From NCBI RefSeq assembly GCF_010091925.1, contig NZ_WVID01000033.1:1-64000 (forward strand): a stretch of 64,000 bases of DNA, in the 5' to 3' direction. Positions 54,906 to 63,235 of this stretch are shown piece by piece. The notes beneath the pieces are model-generated. The model worked only from the letters and a program-made list of their open reading frames with translations, was not told where the DNA came from and ran no database searches. The stretch's first letter is position 1. The number at the start of each line of letters is the position of its first letter. Source of the stretch: Nostoc sp. B(2019). Lineage in GTDB: Bacteria > Cyanobacteriota > Cyanobacteriia > Cyanobacteriales > Nostocaceae. The translations under genes were made by a program, and so were the position numbers.

Positions 54906-55154
54906 ATGGATTTTCTTGAACATGGATTTGAATTTGAGATAATTAATGCTTTAGAAGCAGAGGGTTTATTAGAACTCTCGTCAACTAAAAGAACTTTGAT
55001 AATGAATAAAAAAGGTATGAAAGCTGCGAGAGAAGTTTTGCAAAGGATTAATATTGATGGAGTTGAAAAACAACTAAAGCAGCGTGAGTATCATGAAGAA
55101 TATATTAATTACACGAGTCCATTAGATATTATGCAAGAAGAAGAGGATGAATAG
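54906..55154 (+). CDS. Small hypothetical protein, winged-helix-like
   Basis: An 82-residue protein: FEFEIINALEAEGLLELSS, then LIMNKKGMKAAREVLQRI and an acidic tail. The pattern of a helix, EGLL, a strand and KKGMKAA resembles short DUF6429-type proteins with a winged-helix look, but it is shorter at the N-terminus. It is divergent from the helicase island, with its promoter in the 180-base gap. It could be a regulator, a truncated transposon-associated gene or neither. Confidence 0.45.
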   Translation: MDFLEHGFEFEIINALEAEGLLELSSTKRTLIMNKKGMKAAREVLQRINIDGVEKQLKQREYHEEYINYTSPLDIMQEEEDE

Positions 55155-55299
55155 ATGCTGAATGGCAATCTTTCTATCAACGAATAATTAAGGGCTGTTA
55201 GATATAAATAATTATCTGGAAACCGCCCCATTGCACACACACTTTTATAATCACAGAAGAATTGAGGCACAATAGAACCAAAGGCACTGTGAACATACA

Positions 55300-55569
55300 A
55301 TGACTACTCAATTGATGGTTCAACCCTCATCCTTAATATCTTCTGGTGTCAGGATGAGCGAGTTTGGTGATATTTATCTGTTTAAATTTACCGATGAGTT
55401 ACAGTCTCGCTTTGAAGAACTGTTGGAGAAGAAAAAAGCAGATGTGCTCACTCCTGAAGAAGAAGCTGAATATTTAGGTATCTCTGAATTAGAGCGAATT
55501 TTTACCTTGATTAACGCTCAACTAGCAGCGAAAAGTAAATGGTGTCCGAACAAACTCGAAGATTTGTAA
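55300..55569 (+). CDS. Small hypothetical protein upstream of an HNH nuclease
   Basis: An 89-residue protein with a helical, acidic body: FKFTDELQSRFEELLEKKK, then LTPEEEAEYLGISELERIFT. The stretch resembles short helical proteins commonly paired with HNH genes in cyanobacteria. Its end overlaps the start of the HNH gene by 31 bases, so the two are made together. It may bind or restrain the nuclease; this is inferred from the coupling only. Confidence 0.7.
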   Translation: MTTQLMVQPSSLISSGVRMSEFGDIYLFKFTDELQSRFEELLEKKKADVLTPEEEAEYLGISELERIFTLINAQLAAKSKWCPNKLEDL

Positions 55570-55985
55570 GAAAACGAGCTAAATATCTGTGTGAATACTG
55601 TCACTCTCCAGAATATTTGAGTCCAGACCGTTTTACCATTGACCATATTATGCCGCAGTCTTTAGGTGGCTCAGATGAACTAGATAATTTGGCGTTAGCT
55701 TGTCATCGCTGTAATGAGCGTCACTATAATTTTATAGTAGCTAATGATCCTAAAACTAAAGAACAAGTCCATCTATTTCATCCCCGTCAACAACAATGGT
55801 CTGAGCATTTTATTTGGACAAAAGATGGCGTTAAAATTATAGGTACAACTCCTACAGGGAGAGCTACTAGCAATCGCTTTGACTTCAATGATGAACGTCG
55901 AGATGAGCCTTCAATTCAAGTGGCTCGTCGTTTTTGGGTAGAAGCAGGTTGGCATCCCCCTCAGTCAGATCCACGTGAAGAATAA
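55539..55985 (+). CDS. HNH endonuclease
   Basis: A 148-residue nuclease. The zinc and catalytic core is readable: CEYCHSPEY (first Cys pair), FTIDHIMPQSLGG (the Asp-His of the HNH motif), DELDNLALACHRCNERH (Asn and the second Cys pair). The C-terminal half has a small beta part with FIWTKDGVKIIGTTPTGRAT. Such free-standing HNH proteins are common in cyanobacteria and their targets are unknown. It overlaps the preceding small gene by 31 bases. It lies between the helicase island and purH. Confidence 0.9.
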   Translation: MVSEQTRRFVRKRAKYLCEYCHSPEYLSPDRFTIDHIMPQSLGGSDELDNLALACHRCNERHYNFIVANDPKTKEQVHLFHPRQQQWSEHFIWTKDGVKIIGTTPTGRATSNRFDFNDERRDEPSIQVARRFWVEAGWHPPQSDPREE

Positions 55986-56089
55986 GAAATCTGATTAACG
56001 TGATTATTCCTCATGGTCTTGAACTGAACCAAGGCTTATGTAAAAATTGTAGTCTTTCGCTTCACAACTTACATTTAAGGAATTGATCA

Positions 56090-57610
56090 ATGGCGCGTCT
56101 AGCACTGCTGAGTGTATCTAACAAAACTGGTTTAATTGACCTAGCCCGTAGCTTGGTTGAAGAATTTGAATTTGATTTAATCAGCAGTGGGGGAACAGCC
56201 CAAGCTCTCAAAGATGCGGGACTACCAGTTACAAAAGTCGCTGACTATACGGGTTCTCCTGAAATTTTAGGTGGTCGTGTGAAAACACTACATCCCCGCA
56301 TTCATGGCGGGATTTTGGCGCGGCGGGATGTGGCACAAGATGTTACAGATTTAGAAAATAATCAAATTCGTCCGATTGATTTAGTGGTAGTGAATCTCTA
56401 TCCTTTTGAGGAAACTACTGCTAAATCAGGAGTTACATTAGCTGAAGCTGTTGAGCAGATTGATATCGGTGGCCCAGCGATGTTACGAGCATCATCAAAA
56501 AATTTCGCCCATCTTACGGTATTATGCGATCCGGCTCAGTATGACGAATATTTGCAAGAGTTGCGGCAAAATAACGGCGAAGCATCTCTAGAGTTTCGCC
56601 AAAAGTCGGCTTTAAAAGGATTCTTACATACTGCTAGTTATGATCAAGCGATCGCATCTTACCTCGCAAAAACACAGCAATACACCCTTAGCGGTACACA
56701 ATTACAATCTCTGCGCTACGGCGAAAATCCCCACCAACCCGCCGCTTGGTATCAAACTGGTACTACCCCAACAGGATGGGCAGCTGCTACAAAACTGCAA
56801 GGCAAAGAACTCAGTTACAATAACTTAGTTGATTTGGAAGCTGCACGCCAGATTATTGCTGAGTTCACCGATACACCAGCAGCTACAATTATCAAACACA
56901 CAAATCCTTGTGGTACGGCACTAGGCAACACAATTGTGGAAGCGTACCAAAAAGCTTTCAACGCTGATGCTGTTTCTGCCTTTGGTGGCATTGTCGCCCT
57001 TAACCGTCCGATTGATAATGATACAGCAAGCGAGTTAACCAAAACATTTTTAGAATGTGTGGTTGCACCAAGTTGTGAAGCGGATGCTCAAGAAATTCTG
57101 GCTGCTAAATCGAAAGTACGGGTTTTGACTCTAGCAGATTTAAGCACTGGCCCCAAAGAAACAGTAAAAACGATCGCCGGCGGTTTTCTCGTCCAAGCTG
57201 CTGATGATGCGATCGCTGATACTAGTCAATGGCAAATTGTCACCCAACGTCAACCCACCGCTGACGAGTTAGCAGAATTGCTCTTTGCTTGGAAAGTATG
57301 CAAACATGTTAAATCGAATGCAATTGTTGTAACGAGCGATCGCACTACTCTAGGTGTGGGTGCTGGTCAAATGAACCGCGTCGGCTCAGTGAAAATTGCC
57401 TTGGAACAAGCTGGAGACAAAGCCAAAGGTGCAACTCTAGCCAGTGATGGATTCTTCCCCTTTGATGATTCAGTCAAAACAGCAGCAGCAGCGGGAATTA
57501 CTGCTATTGTTCAACCAGGGGGAAGTTTGCGCGATAAAGATTCTATCAAAGCTGCTAACGACCTAGGTTTAGTAATGGTGTTCACGTCTATACGTCACTT
57601 TTTACACTAA
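56090..57610 (+). CDS. purH: AICAR transformylase/IMP cyclohydrolase
   Basis: A 506-residue bifunctional enzyme for the last two steps of IMP synthesis. The N-terminal cyclohydrolase domain has LALLSVSNKTGLIDLARSL, SSGGTAQAL and GRVKTLHPRIHGGIL. The transformylase domain has RYGENPHQPAAWY, IIKHTNPCGTALG (the Lys-His pair), VSAFGGIVALNR and VGAGQMNRVGS. The protein is full length and ends IRHFLH. Three small-RNA repeats begin about 80 bases after its stop, so the first may overlap its 3' end region. Confidence 0.97.
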   Translation: MARLALLSVSNKTGLIDLARSLVEEFEFDLISSGGTAQALKDAGLPVTKVADYTGSPEILGGRVKTLHPRIHGGILARRDVAQDVTDLENNQIRPIDLVVVNLYPFEETTAKSGVTLAEAVEQIDIGGPAMLRASSKNFAHLTVLCDPAQYDEYLQELRQNNGEASLEFRQKSALKGFLHTASYDQAIASYLAKTQQYTLSGTQLQSLRYGENPHQPAAWYQTGTTPTGWAAATKLQGKELSYNNLVDLEAARQIIAEFTDTPAATIIKHTNPCGTALGNTIVEAYQKAFNADAVSAFGGIVALNRPIDNDTASELTKTFLECVVAPSCEADAQEILAAKSKVRVLTLADLSTGPKETVKTIAGGFLVQAADDAIADTSQWQIVTQRQPTADELAELLFAWKVCKHVKSNAIVVTSDRTTLGVGAGQMNRVGSVKIALEQAGDKAKGATLASDGFFPFDDSVKTAAAAGITAIVQPGGSLRDKDSIKAANDLGLVMVFTSIRHFLH

Positions 57611-57638
57611 ATTATTGGCTGTAAGATGTGCAGTTGGC

Positions 57639-57686
57639 AAAGTGTCACTCAATATACTTGCTCTTTAATTAAATCAGTGATATCTT
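57639..57686 (+). promoter_or_regulatory. Promoter of Yfr2-like RNA 1
   Basis: Box AAAGTGTCACT (57639-57649), then -35 TTGCTC (57658-57663), a 17-base spacer and -10 TATCTT (57681-57686). The same order recurs in the other two copies. Confidence 0.6.
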
Positions 57687-57691
57687 ACAGT

Positions 57692-57765
57692 TGTGTGTGA
57701 GGAGCAAGTTAAGAAATAAAAAGCGTTTGGGGTGGAAACACGGCAACACTCCCAGACGCTTTTTA
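57692..57765 (+). ncRNA. Yfr2-like small RNA, copy 1
   Basis: Starts near the GTGTGTGAGGAGCAAG block and ends in a long stem, AAAAAGCGTTTGGG with CCCAGACGCTTTTT, running into T. The loop region holds GGTGGAAACACGGCAACACT, with the GGAAACA signature of the Yfr2 (Cyano-1) family. Ends are estimated from the promoter and terminator. Confidence 0.7.
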
Positions 57766-57802
57766 ATTTGCTACTAAAAATTAGGTTATTTGTGCAGTTA
57801 AA

Positions 57803-57850
57803 AAAGTGTCACTCAATATACTTGCTCTTTAGATAAATCGGTGATATTCT
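57803..57850 (+). promoter_or_regulatory. Promoter of Yfr2-like RNA 2
   Basis: AAAGTGTCACT (57803-57813), -35 TTGCTC (57822-57827), 17-base spacer, -10 TATTCT (57845-57850). Confidence 0.6.
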
Positions 57851-57855
57851 ACAGT

Positions 57856-57928
57856 TGTGTGTGAGGAGCAAGTTAAGAATAAAAAGCGCCTGGGGTGGAA
57901 ACACGGCAACACTCCCAAGCGCTTTTTA
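57856..57928 (+). ncRNA. Yfr2-like small RNA, copy 2
   Basis: Same plan as copy 1 with identical loop GGTGGAAACACGGCAACACT. The stem is AAAAAGCGCCTGGG with CCCAAGCGCTTTTT (one C-A mismatch), and T-rich DNA follows. The 5' block GTGTGTGAGGAGCAAG is identical to that of copy 1. Confidence 0.7.
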
Positions 57929-57969
57929 ATTTATTACTAGAAATTAGATTATTTGTATGTACACTTTTG

Positions 57970-58017
57970 AAAGTGTCACTTATATATACTCGCTTTTGAG
58001 TGAACAAGTGTTATTTT
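57970..58017 (+). promoter_or_regulatory. Promoter of Yfr2-like RNA 3
   Basis: AAAGTGTCACT (57970-57980), -35 TCGCTT (57990-57995), 16-base spacer, -10 TATTTT (58012-58017). More diverged than the first two. Confidence 0.5.
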
Positions 58018-58022
58018 CTATT

Positions 58023-58093
58023 TGTGTGAGGAGCAAGTTGAGAACAAAAAGCGTCTGGGGTGGAAACACGGCAACACTCCCAGGCGCTTTTTG
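58023..58093 (+). ncRNA. Yfr2-like small RNA, copy 3
   Basis: Same loop GGTGGAAACACGGCAACACT. The stem is AAAAAGCGTCTGGG with CCCAGGCGCTTTTT (one U-G pair). The 5' end is TTTGTGTGAGGAGCAAG. The next gene, an HD hydrolase, starts about 80 bases later. Confidence 0.68.
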
Positions 58094-58171
58094 ATTTGAT
58101 GTAGAAAACTTCCTTGCAGATTCGCTAAGATTTTTTGGATAATTAGCTGCGGTTCAAAATCAAAAATTCAG

Positions 58172-58780
58172 GTGCAAATCAACCGACTGACTCAACAAAT
58201 TCAGTTCATCATCGAAATTGATCGCCTGAAACAGGTGATGCGTCAAACTCTACTCACTGATGGTTCACGCCGAGAAAATAGTGCAGAACACTCTTGGCAT
58301 TTGGCTATGATGGCGATCGCATTAGCAGAATATGCCCCAGAAGAGGTTGATATATTTCATGCCATCAAAATGCTGCTGATTCATGATTTGGTAGAAATTG
58401 ATGCAGGTGACACCTTTTGCTACGACGTGCAGAGTAATCACAGCAAAGCAGAACGAGAAGCACAAGCTGCATTACGCTTATTCGGACTTTTGCCAGCAGA
58501 CCAAGGTAGCGAGTTACGTTTATTCTGGGATGAGTTTGAAGCAGGAGAAACACCCACTGCAAAATTTGCCGCAGCCTTAGACCGCATACAGCCTCTATTG
58601 CACAACCAGCAAACTCAAGGTGGGACTTGGCGCATTCATGGTATTAGGCGGGATCAGGTGATGAAACGGGTAGCACCCGTAGAAACAGGTGCGCCAGAAC
58701 TCTGGCCGTTTGTCCTGCAACTAATTGATGATTGTGTGACAGCAGGGTATTTGCAAGAACATACTGCTCTGAAAATTTAG
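58172..58780 (+). CDS. HD-domain hydrolase, YfbR/HDDC2-like
   Basis: A 202-residue HD phosphohydrolase. Metal residues are readable: RRENSAEHSWHLAMMAIALA (first His), MLLIHDLVEIDAGDTF (His-Asp pair) and AAALDRIQPLLHN (last Asp). This arrangement fits the 5'-deoxynucleotidase-like group. It begins at GTG (58172), which keeps the family's usual N-terminal helix INRLTQQIQFIIEID. Convergent with the lipoate ligase gene 47 bases away. Confidence 0.88.
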   Translation: MQINRLTQQIQFIIEIDRLKQVMRQTLLTDGSRRENSAEHSWHLAMMAIALAEYAPEEVDIFHAIKMLLIHDLVEIDAGDTFCYDVQSNHSKAEREAQAALRLFGLLPADQGSELRLFWDEFEAGETPTAKFAAALDRIQPLLHNQQTQGGTWRIHGIRRDQVMKRVAPVETGAPELWPFVLQLIDDCVTAGYLQEHTALKI

Positions 58781-58826
58781 GACTAACGCGCCAAAAGTTT
58801 TTAGCTCTTTCCCAAGCATATAGGTT

Positions 58827-59579
58827 CTAAGGTCGTTGCTTTGACATGACTTGAGAATTAGTTTCCAAAATTGCTCGCCACTCATCCTCAGAGAGAGGTT
58901 GGACAACTATCTGTATATCAAAACAATTACTAGCTGCGGCAACTAAAGCTGTAATAATCTTTTCAATACTAAGGCTTTGAGGTAGTTGTACAGTCGTAAA
59001 AGATTCTGTACCAAATACTTGAGCAAATAGTTCAGCGTCCGGTTGCAAACAGATGGAGCCATGTTGCAAAATTGCCCCTCCACGTCGCAGTTGAGCGCTA
59101 CCAATGAGCTTAGCGCCATCTGGCAAAACTAAATCTGCACCAGTAGCAGTACCAAAACAATTAGGGTTGTGGATGTAGCCTCGCCCAGCTGTACCGTAAT
59201 GTAATTCTACGCCGAGCGATCGCCACCCTTGAATCAAAAACTCACAAATTTTTTCGTATACTTGGAGACGACTGCCCATCAACCCAGATGTAATGACAGC
59301 GTAAGTTAAATCACCTTGGTGTAACACTGCTCGTCCCCCCGTAGGACGCCGCACTAAATCCAATTTCTTGCCTTGCCAAGTTAGATTTTGCCAATGTTCA
59401 GGATATTGACGTTGATGATAGCCGAGAGAAATGGCGGGTGGCGACCAAGTATAAAAGCGCAGAGTTGGGGGATACTTTCCCGAATGGTGCTGTTCTAGTA
59501 GCCAACGGTCGATCCCCATCTGCACATTGCCAGTGGCTTCTAGCAAAGGAATTAGTCGCCAAACCTGCTTGCTATGCAT
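58827..59579 (-). CDS. Lipoate-protein ligase A family protein
   Basis: A 250-residue BPL/LplA/LipB-fold acyltransferase. Family motifs: LRFYTWSPPAISLGYHQ, the lipoate loop VRRPTGGRAVLHQGDLTYAV, and KLIGSAQLRRGGAILQHGS (the catalytic Lys in the AKLIGSAQ segment). It attaches lipoate or octanoate to carrier domains such as E2 proteins or GcvH. The C-terminal small domain of classical LplA is missing, as is usual in cyanobacterial relatives, so it may act as an octanoyl- or lipoyl-transferase. Confidence 0.88.
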   Translation of the reverse strand: MHSKQVWRLIPLLEATGNVQMGIDRWLLEQHHSGKYPPTLRFYTWSPPAISLGYHQRQYPEHWQNLTWQGKKLDLVRRPTGGRAVLHQGDLTYAVITSGLMGSRLQVYEKICEFLIQGWRSLGVELHYGTAGRGYIHNPNCFGTATGADLVLPDGAKLIGSAQLRRGGAILQHGSICLQPDAELFAQVFGTESFTTVQLPQSLSIEKIITALVAAASNCFDIQIVVQPLSEDEWRAILETNSQVMSKQRP

Positions 59580-59662
59580 TGGATGCAGCAGACTCCTATT
59601 TAAAAATCCGTCTTGAAAAGTTGAGCTAGTCGCGTGCGGATTTTCGCAAAATATAAAATTGC

Positions 59663-60142
59663 TTAAGCTGCACCATACTCAGATTGTAAAGCTTCATCGT
59701 TGTCATCAGCGATCGTTGCCACAATGGTAATCAGCCGAGAGACTTCACCAGGAGACAATTCCGCCAAGGTGCGTGTCGAGATGACAACTACTTGGTTATC
59801 AATAATACCGAACCTAGCTTCAAAGGTGCTAGAACAGTTCAACTCCAGGAGATATCGCAGCAACCTGGGTTCATCTTTAGCAGGCAACTTTAGCACCACA
59901 GACCAAATTGTGATGGTGTCTTCATCGTTTTTCCCAGTAAGTTGTACGAATACTTCTACACTGCCGTACTTAAACTTCCAAAGATAACCACCCTCTGGAG
60001 TGTGACTAACCATCGCACTGTCATCTTGTTCTAGAGAGTCAATGACATTTTCAATTACTTCTACGTGGTTCATGCTTGTCGTCTCAGCGATTAGCTGATT
60101 AACCAACTCGTTGTTAGTTTGTGTTTCTGGGTAGCTTGTCAT
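59663..60142 (-). CDS. YbjN domain-containing protein
   Basis: A 159-residue protein with a YbjN fold (type III secretion chaperone-like). VEVIENVIDSLEQD, GYLWKFKYGSVEVFVQL, IWSVVLKLPA and LLRYLLELNCSSTFEARFGI are typical of the family. It has no signal peptide. YbjN-like proteins are abundant in cyanobacteria and lack a firm function. It precedes the lipoate ligase on the same strand with 83 bases between, which may be accidental. Confidence 0.8.
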   Translation of the reverse strand: MTSYPETQTNNELVNQLIAETTSMNHVEVIENVIDSLEQDDSAMVSHTPEGGYLWKFKYGSVEVFVQLTGKNDEDTITIWSVVLKLPAKDEPRLLRYLLELNCSSTFEARFGIIDNQVVVISTRTLAELSPGEVSRLITIVATIADDNDEALQSEYGAA

Positions 60143-60381
60143 ACAGATTTTTGGCTCAAAATACTCGCTGTTTTATCTACACATACTTTATAGCTTGTGG
60201 GCACGCTTAGTTTTAGCTTCCTTAAGTGATAGTCTGATCATCAGTTATGCAGATGGAGTGCAGGGAAAACAAAAGTAAAAAATACTACCATTCTTTGGGT
60301 GGTCATTACTTGTAAAATATTTATGACTGCACCTAACCCATAGACAAAGAACAGCATATCTAAAGTTTAACGCCGAAAAGG

Positions 60382-61440
60382 ATGCGCGATATGTCCTCTC
60401 TCTCCCAAGCCGTGCAAAATAGCGATGTTCGCCAGTTGGGTATTAACCTGAATCACTGGTATGTGGTTGCATTGAGCAGTGAGGTTACAAATAAGCCTGT
60501 AGGTGTGACAATTTGGCAGCAAGCGATCGCACTTTATCGAGATAGTACAGGAAAAATTCACGCTTTAGAAGACCGCTGTCCCCATCGTCAAGTTAAACTG
60601 AGTCATGGACAAATTATAGGTAATGAATTGGAATGTGCCTATCACGGTTGGCGCTTCAATTCAGCTGGTGAATGTGCAGCGGTTCCCTATTTAGCAGAAA
60701 ATCAAAAACTCCCAAATTGTAAAATTCGCCGTTACCCAGTCAAAGAACAAGACGGTTTTATCTGGCTATTTCCTGGAGATGTAGAACCATCTGTAAAACC
60801 TCTGGGATTACCAGAGTGGGAACATCTAAACTATATTGCGACAGTTTCAATTATTAATTGTAATGCTCATTATTCTTATTTAATTGAAAACCTGATGGAT
60901 ATGTATCACGGACATTTGCATCAGGATTTACAAGCTTGGGCAGAAGCATCACTGCAAGATATTGACGAAGACAATAACCGTGTAGATGCTCATTATCAAG
61001 CACAAAGTTATTATAAAATAGATAAAATCTGGTCTATATCCCAGCTATTTATTCCAGCTTTGCGGCGGTTGCATCTTGAACCCTTGGATGTGAGTTATGT
61101 TTATCCACACTGGGTTTCTACATTGGGTAAAGATTTTAAAATCTATTGCTTATTGTGTCCAGTCAATGAGACGCAGACAAAAGCTTATTTAATTCATTTC
61201 ACCTCATTAAATGCCTTTTGGCGATTGCATAAATTACCTGTGTGGTTTCGGCGATTTGTCAAAAATAGTTTATTTGGTGCAGCGCAAAAGTTACTTGATG
61301 GCTTGGTGGTTCAAGATGTGCAGATGATTGAGGAGGAACAGCAAGCATATTTGCAAAATCCCCAAAGGCGGAATTATGAGTTGAATCGGGCTTTGGTGAG
61401 CGTGCAAAGGTTAATGAAGAGTCAAGTTGATTTGGAGTGA
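60382..61440 (+). CDS. Rieske [2Fe-2S] oxygenase, aromatic-ring/pheophorbide oxygenase-like
   Basis: A 352-residue non-haem oxygenase. The Rieske centre is complete: DRCPHRQVKLS (Cys66, His68) and LECAYHGWRF (Cys85, His88). The catalytic mononuclear iron site appears as IENLMDMYHGHLHQ (Asp and two His, about 171-182). The later half resembles the ring-hydroxylating and chlorophyll-breakdown branch (PaO/CAO-like). The substrate is unknown. No partner reductase is encoded nearby, so ferredoxin probably supplies electrons. Confidence 0.9.
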   Translation: MRDMSSLSQAVQNSDVRQLGINLNHWYVVALSSEVTNKPVGVTIWQQAIALYRDSTGKIHALEDRCPHRQVKLSHGQIIGNELECAYHGWRFNSAGECAAVPYLAENQKLPNCKIRRYPVKEQDGFIWLFPGDVEPSVKPLGLPEWEHLNYIATVSIINCNAHYSYLIENLMDMYHGHLHQDLQAWAEASLQDIDEDNNRVDAHYQAQSYYKIDKIWSISQLFIPALRRLHLEPLDVSYVYPHWVSTLGKDFKIYCLLCPVNETQTKAYLIHFTSLNAFWRLHKLPVWFRRFVKNSLFGAAQKLLDGLVVQDVQMIEEEQQAYLQNPQRRNYELNRALVSVQRLMKSQVDLE

Positions 61441-61903
61441 TTTGTGTATAAGCTTAAAGCATTTCATCAGGAGCAAATTCATAAAGTAAAAGCATCTGAT
61501 ACTGACTTGCAACACAGCCAGGTATCTTGAGAGGTTAGGTTAGCAAAGCCGTTGAAAGCGGTATGGGATATTTCTATTAGGGACTTCCAAAAAATAAGAT
61601 CACCAGTAAATAGCAATGATAATCATTGTTTAGAGGTGAGGAAGGATTTCTTCTTTCATCGGGTGGTAAGTATCGTTGATGGTTTACTAAGGGCTTATGT
61701 CAGTATGTTTACAATAGCCAGACCATTTCTGTTCAGCTGACTATTGTATTACAGAGTGTATTATACGCAACGATTCAGTTTATGAAGGTATATTTAAATA
61801 TACTTAAGTATAATTAACCAGAAATTTATAATTTTACTAATTGTAATATGCAAGTATTACAACTAGCAAATGCATTGATCTATAAAACTATAAAGCATAC
61901 ATT
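61441..61903. other. Intergenic region, 463 bp, with a Fur-box-like site
   Basis: Between the oxygenase and the RTX gene. It contains the palindrome at 61614-61628. The 62-codon frame at 61552-61740 has no family resemblance and no ribosome site, so it is not called. Confidence 0.5.
61614..61628. promoter_or_regulatory. Fur-box-like palindrome
   Basis: CAATGATAATCATTG is a perfect 15-base palindrome around a central A and contains the ATGATAATCATT core of Fur boxes. It lies 276 bases before the RTX start codon. No nearer gene start could use it. Confidence 0.6.
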
Positions 61904-63235
61904 ATGTCCATTATTGTTGGTACTGCTAACGATGATTTTTTGTCGGGCACTGATAATGACGATCAAATTTTTGGCCGTGGAGGCAATGACAATATCTCTG
62001 GTGGTATTGGAAATGACCTAATCGATGGTGGATTAGGCAACGATACGTTGGCTGGTAATGGTGGCGATGACACATTCAAGGGCAGTCGTGGTGACGACAG
62101 CATCGATGGCGGAGATGGCATTGATACCGCAGACTACAGTAGTTTGAATAAAAGCATTACCCTATCAGGCGTAGGTACAATTACCAAAGCTGGAGGGTTC
62201 GGAAAAGACCAACTCTTTAAAGTAGAAAGGATTATTGCTAATGCTGGTGTTGCCAACAACACCATAGATGCCTCCCAATCTGCTTCTGGCGTATTTGTCA
62301 CCGTTGACCTGCAAAACCAAAGCTTGGCTGCCAATAACGTTCCTGATTTAGGGACATTGCCATTTACGGTAGTCAACTTTGTCAATGTCAAAGGCACAAA
62401 TGCAAGTGACACCATTGCTGGCGACAACCAAAGAAACCAATTATTCGGTAATGATGGCGATGACAGTATTGATGGTAGAGGTGGCAATGACCTGATTGAT
62501 GGTGGACGCGGTAATGACAAGTTAGCAGGTGGTGCAGGCGATGATACCTTCAAAGGCAGTCGGGGGGACGACAATATCGATGGCGGAGATGGCTCTGATA
62601 CAGCAGATTACAGCAAACTAGGTAAAGCCATCACCCTCTCAGGTGTAGGAACAATTACCAAAGCTGGTGGATTTGGGAAAGACACAGTTTTTAAGGTAGA
62701 AACAGTTATTGCTGATGCTAGTGTTGCCAATAACACTATAGATTCCTCCCAATCTGTTGCTGGCGTATCTGTCACTGCTGACCTACAAGCCCAAACTATC
62801 TCTGCCCTTAACGTTCCTAATCTGGGGACAATAAAATTTAATGTACTTAACTTTGATAATCTCATCGGCACAAATGAAAGTGACAGCATTACTGGCGACA
62901 GCCAAAATAACCGATTAGAAGGTAGAGATGGTAATGACACTATCTCCGGTGGCTTAGGTAATGACTTCATCGCTGGTGGAAAAGGTGACGATATGCTCAC
63001 CGGTGGCTTTGGTGCAGATAAGTTTTTCTTCAACAGTGTTAAGGAGGGTCTTGATACCATCAAAGATTACAACTTTGCTCAAAACGACGTAATCCAAGTT
63101 TCTAAAGTAGGGTTTGGTACAACTAATATTAGCGACTTTTCTTACGACGCCTCTAGCGGTAACTTGTCTTTCTTAGGAAATCAATTCGCCTTTGTTGAAA
63201 ATCTCTCATCTAATTTGAGTATTAAATTGGTCTAA
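61904..63235 (+). CDS. RTX-type calcium-binding protein with an internal duplication
   Basis: A 443-residue secreted-type protein. GGxGxDxxx nonapeptides form three clusters: about 20-70 (GRGGNDNISGG, GGLGNDTLAG), about 180-225 and about 335-370 (GGLGNDFIAGGKGDDMLTGG). Between them are two copies of a 100-residue beta domain (TADYSSLNKSITLSGVGTIT and TADYSKLGKAITLSGVGTIT). The whole unit repeats with a period of 474 bases. The C-terminal FGADKFFFNSVKEGLDTIKD is the usual type I secretion signal region, so export would need an ABC-HlyD-TolC system, not necessarily the one at 4-8 kb, which serves double-glycine leaders. Function unknown, possibly surface-layer or adhesion. Confidence 0.85.
   Translation: MSIIVGTANDDFLSGTDNDDQIFGRGGNDNISGGIGNDLIDGGLGNDTLAGNGGDDTFKGSRGDDSIDGGDGIDTADYSSLNKSITLSGVGTITKAGGFGKDQLFKVERIIANAGVANNTIDASQSASGVFVTVDLQNQSLAANNVPDLGTLPFTVVNFVNVKGTNASDTIAGDNQRNQLFGNDGDDSIDGRGGNDLIDGGRGNDKLAGGAGDDTFKGSRGDDNIDGGDGSDTADYSKLGKAITLSGVGTITKAGGFGKDTVFKVETVIADASVANNTIDSSQSVAGVSVTADLQAQTISALNVPNLGTIKFNVLNFDNLIGTNESDSITGDSQNNRLEGRDGNDTISGGLGNDFIAGGKGDDMLTGGFGADKFFFNSVKEGLDTIKDYNFAQNDVIQVSKVGFGTTNISDFSYDASSGNLSFLGNQFAFVENLSSNLSIKLV

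Noticed and set aside
57639-58093. The three repeats looked at first like a CRISPR array or like NsiR1 direct repeats.
   Set aside because: Units of about 165 bases with promoters and terminator stems are not CRISPR. The GGAAACA loop fits Yfr2, and the neighbouring gene is not hetF as for NsiR1.
62134-63063. Two long leftward frames (146 and 151 codons).
   Set aside because: They are antisense to the RTX repeats; the Pro/Ser/Leu-rich sequence mirrors the Gly/Asp repeats of the real gene.
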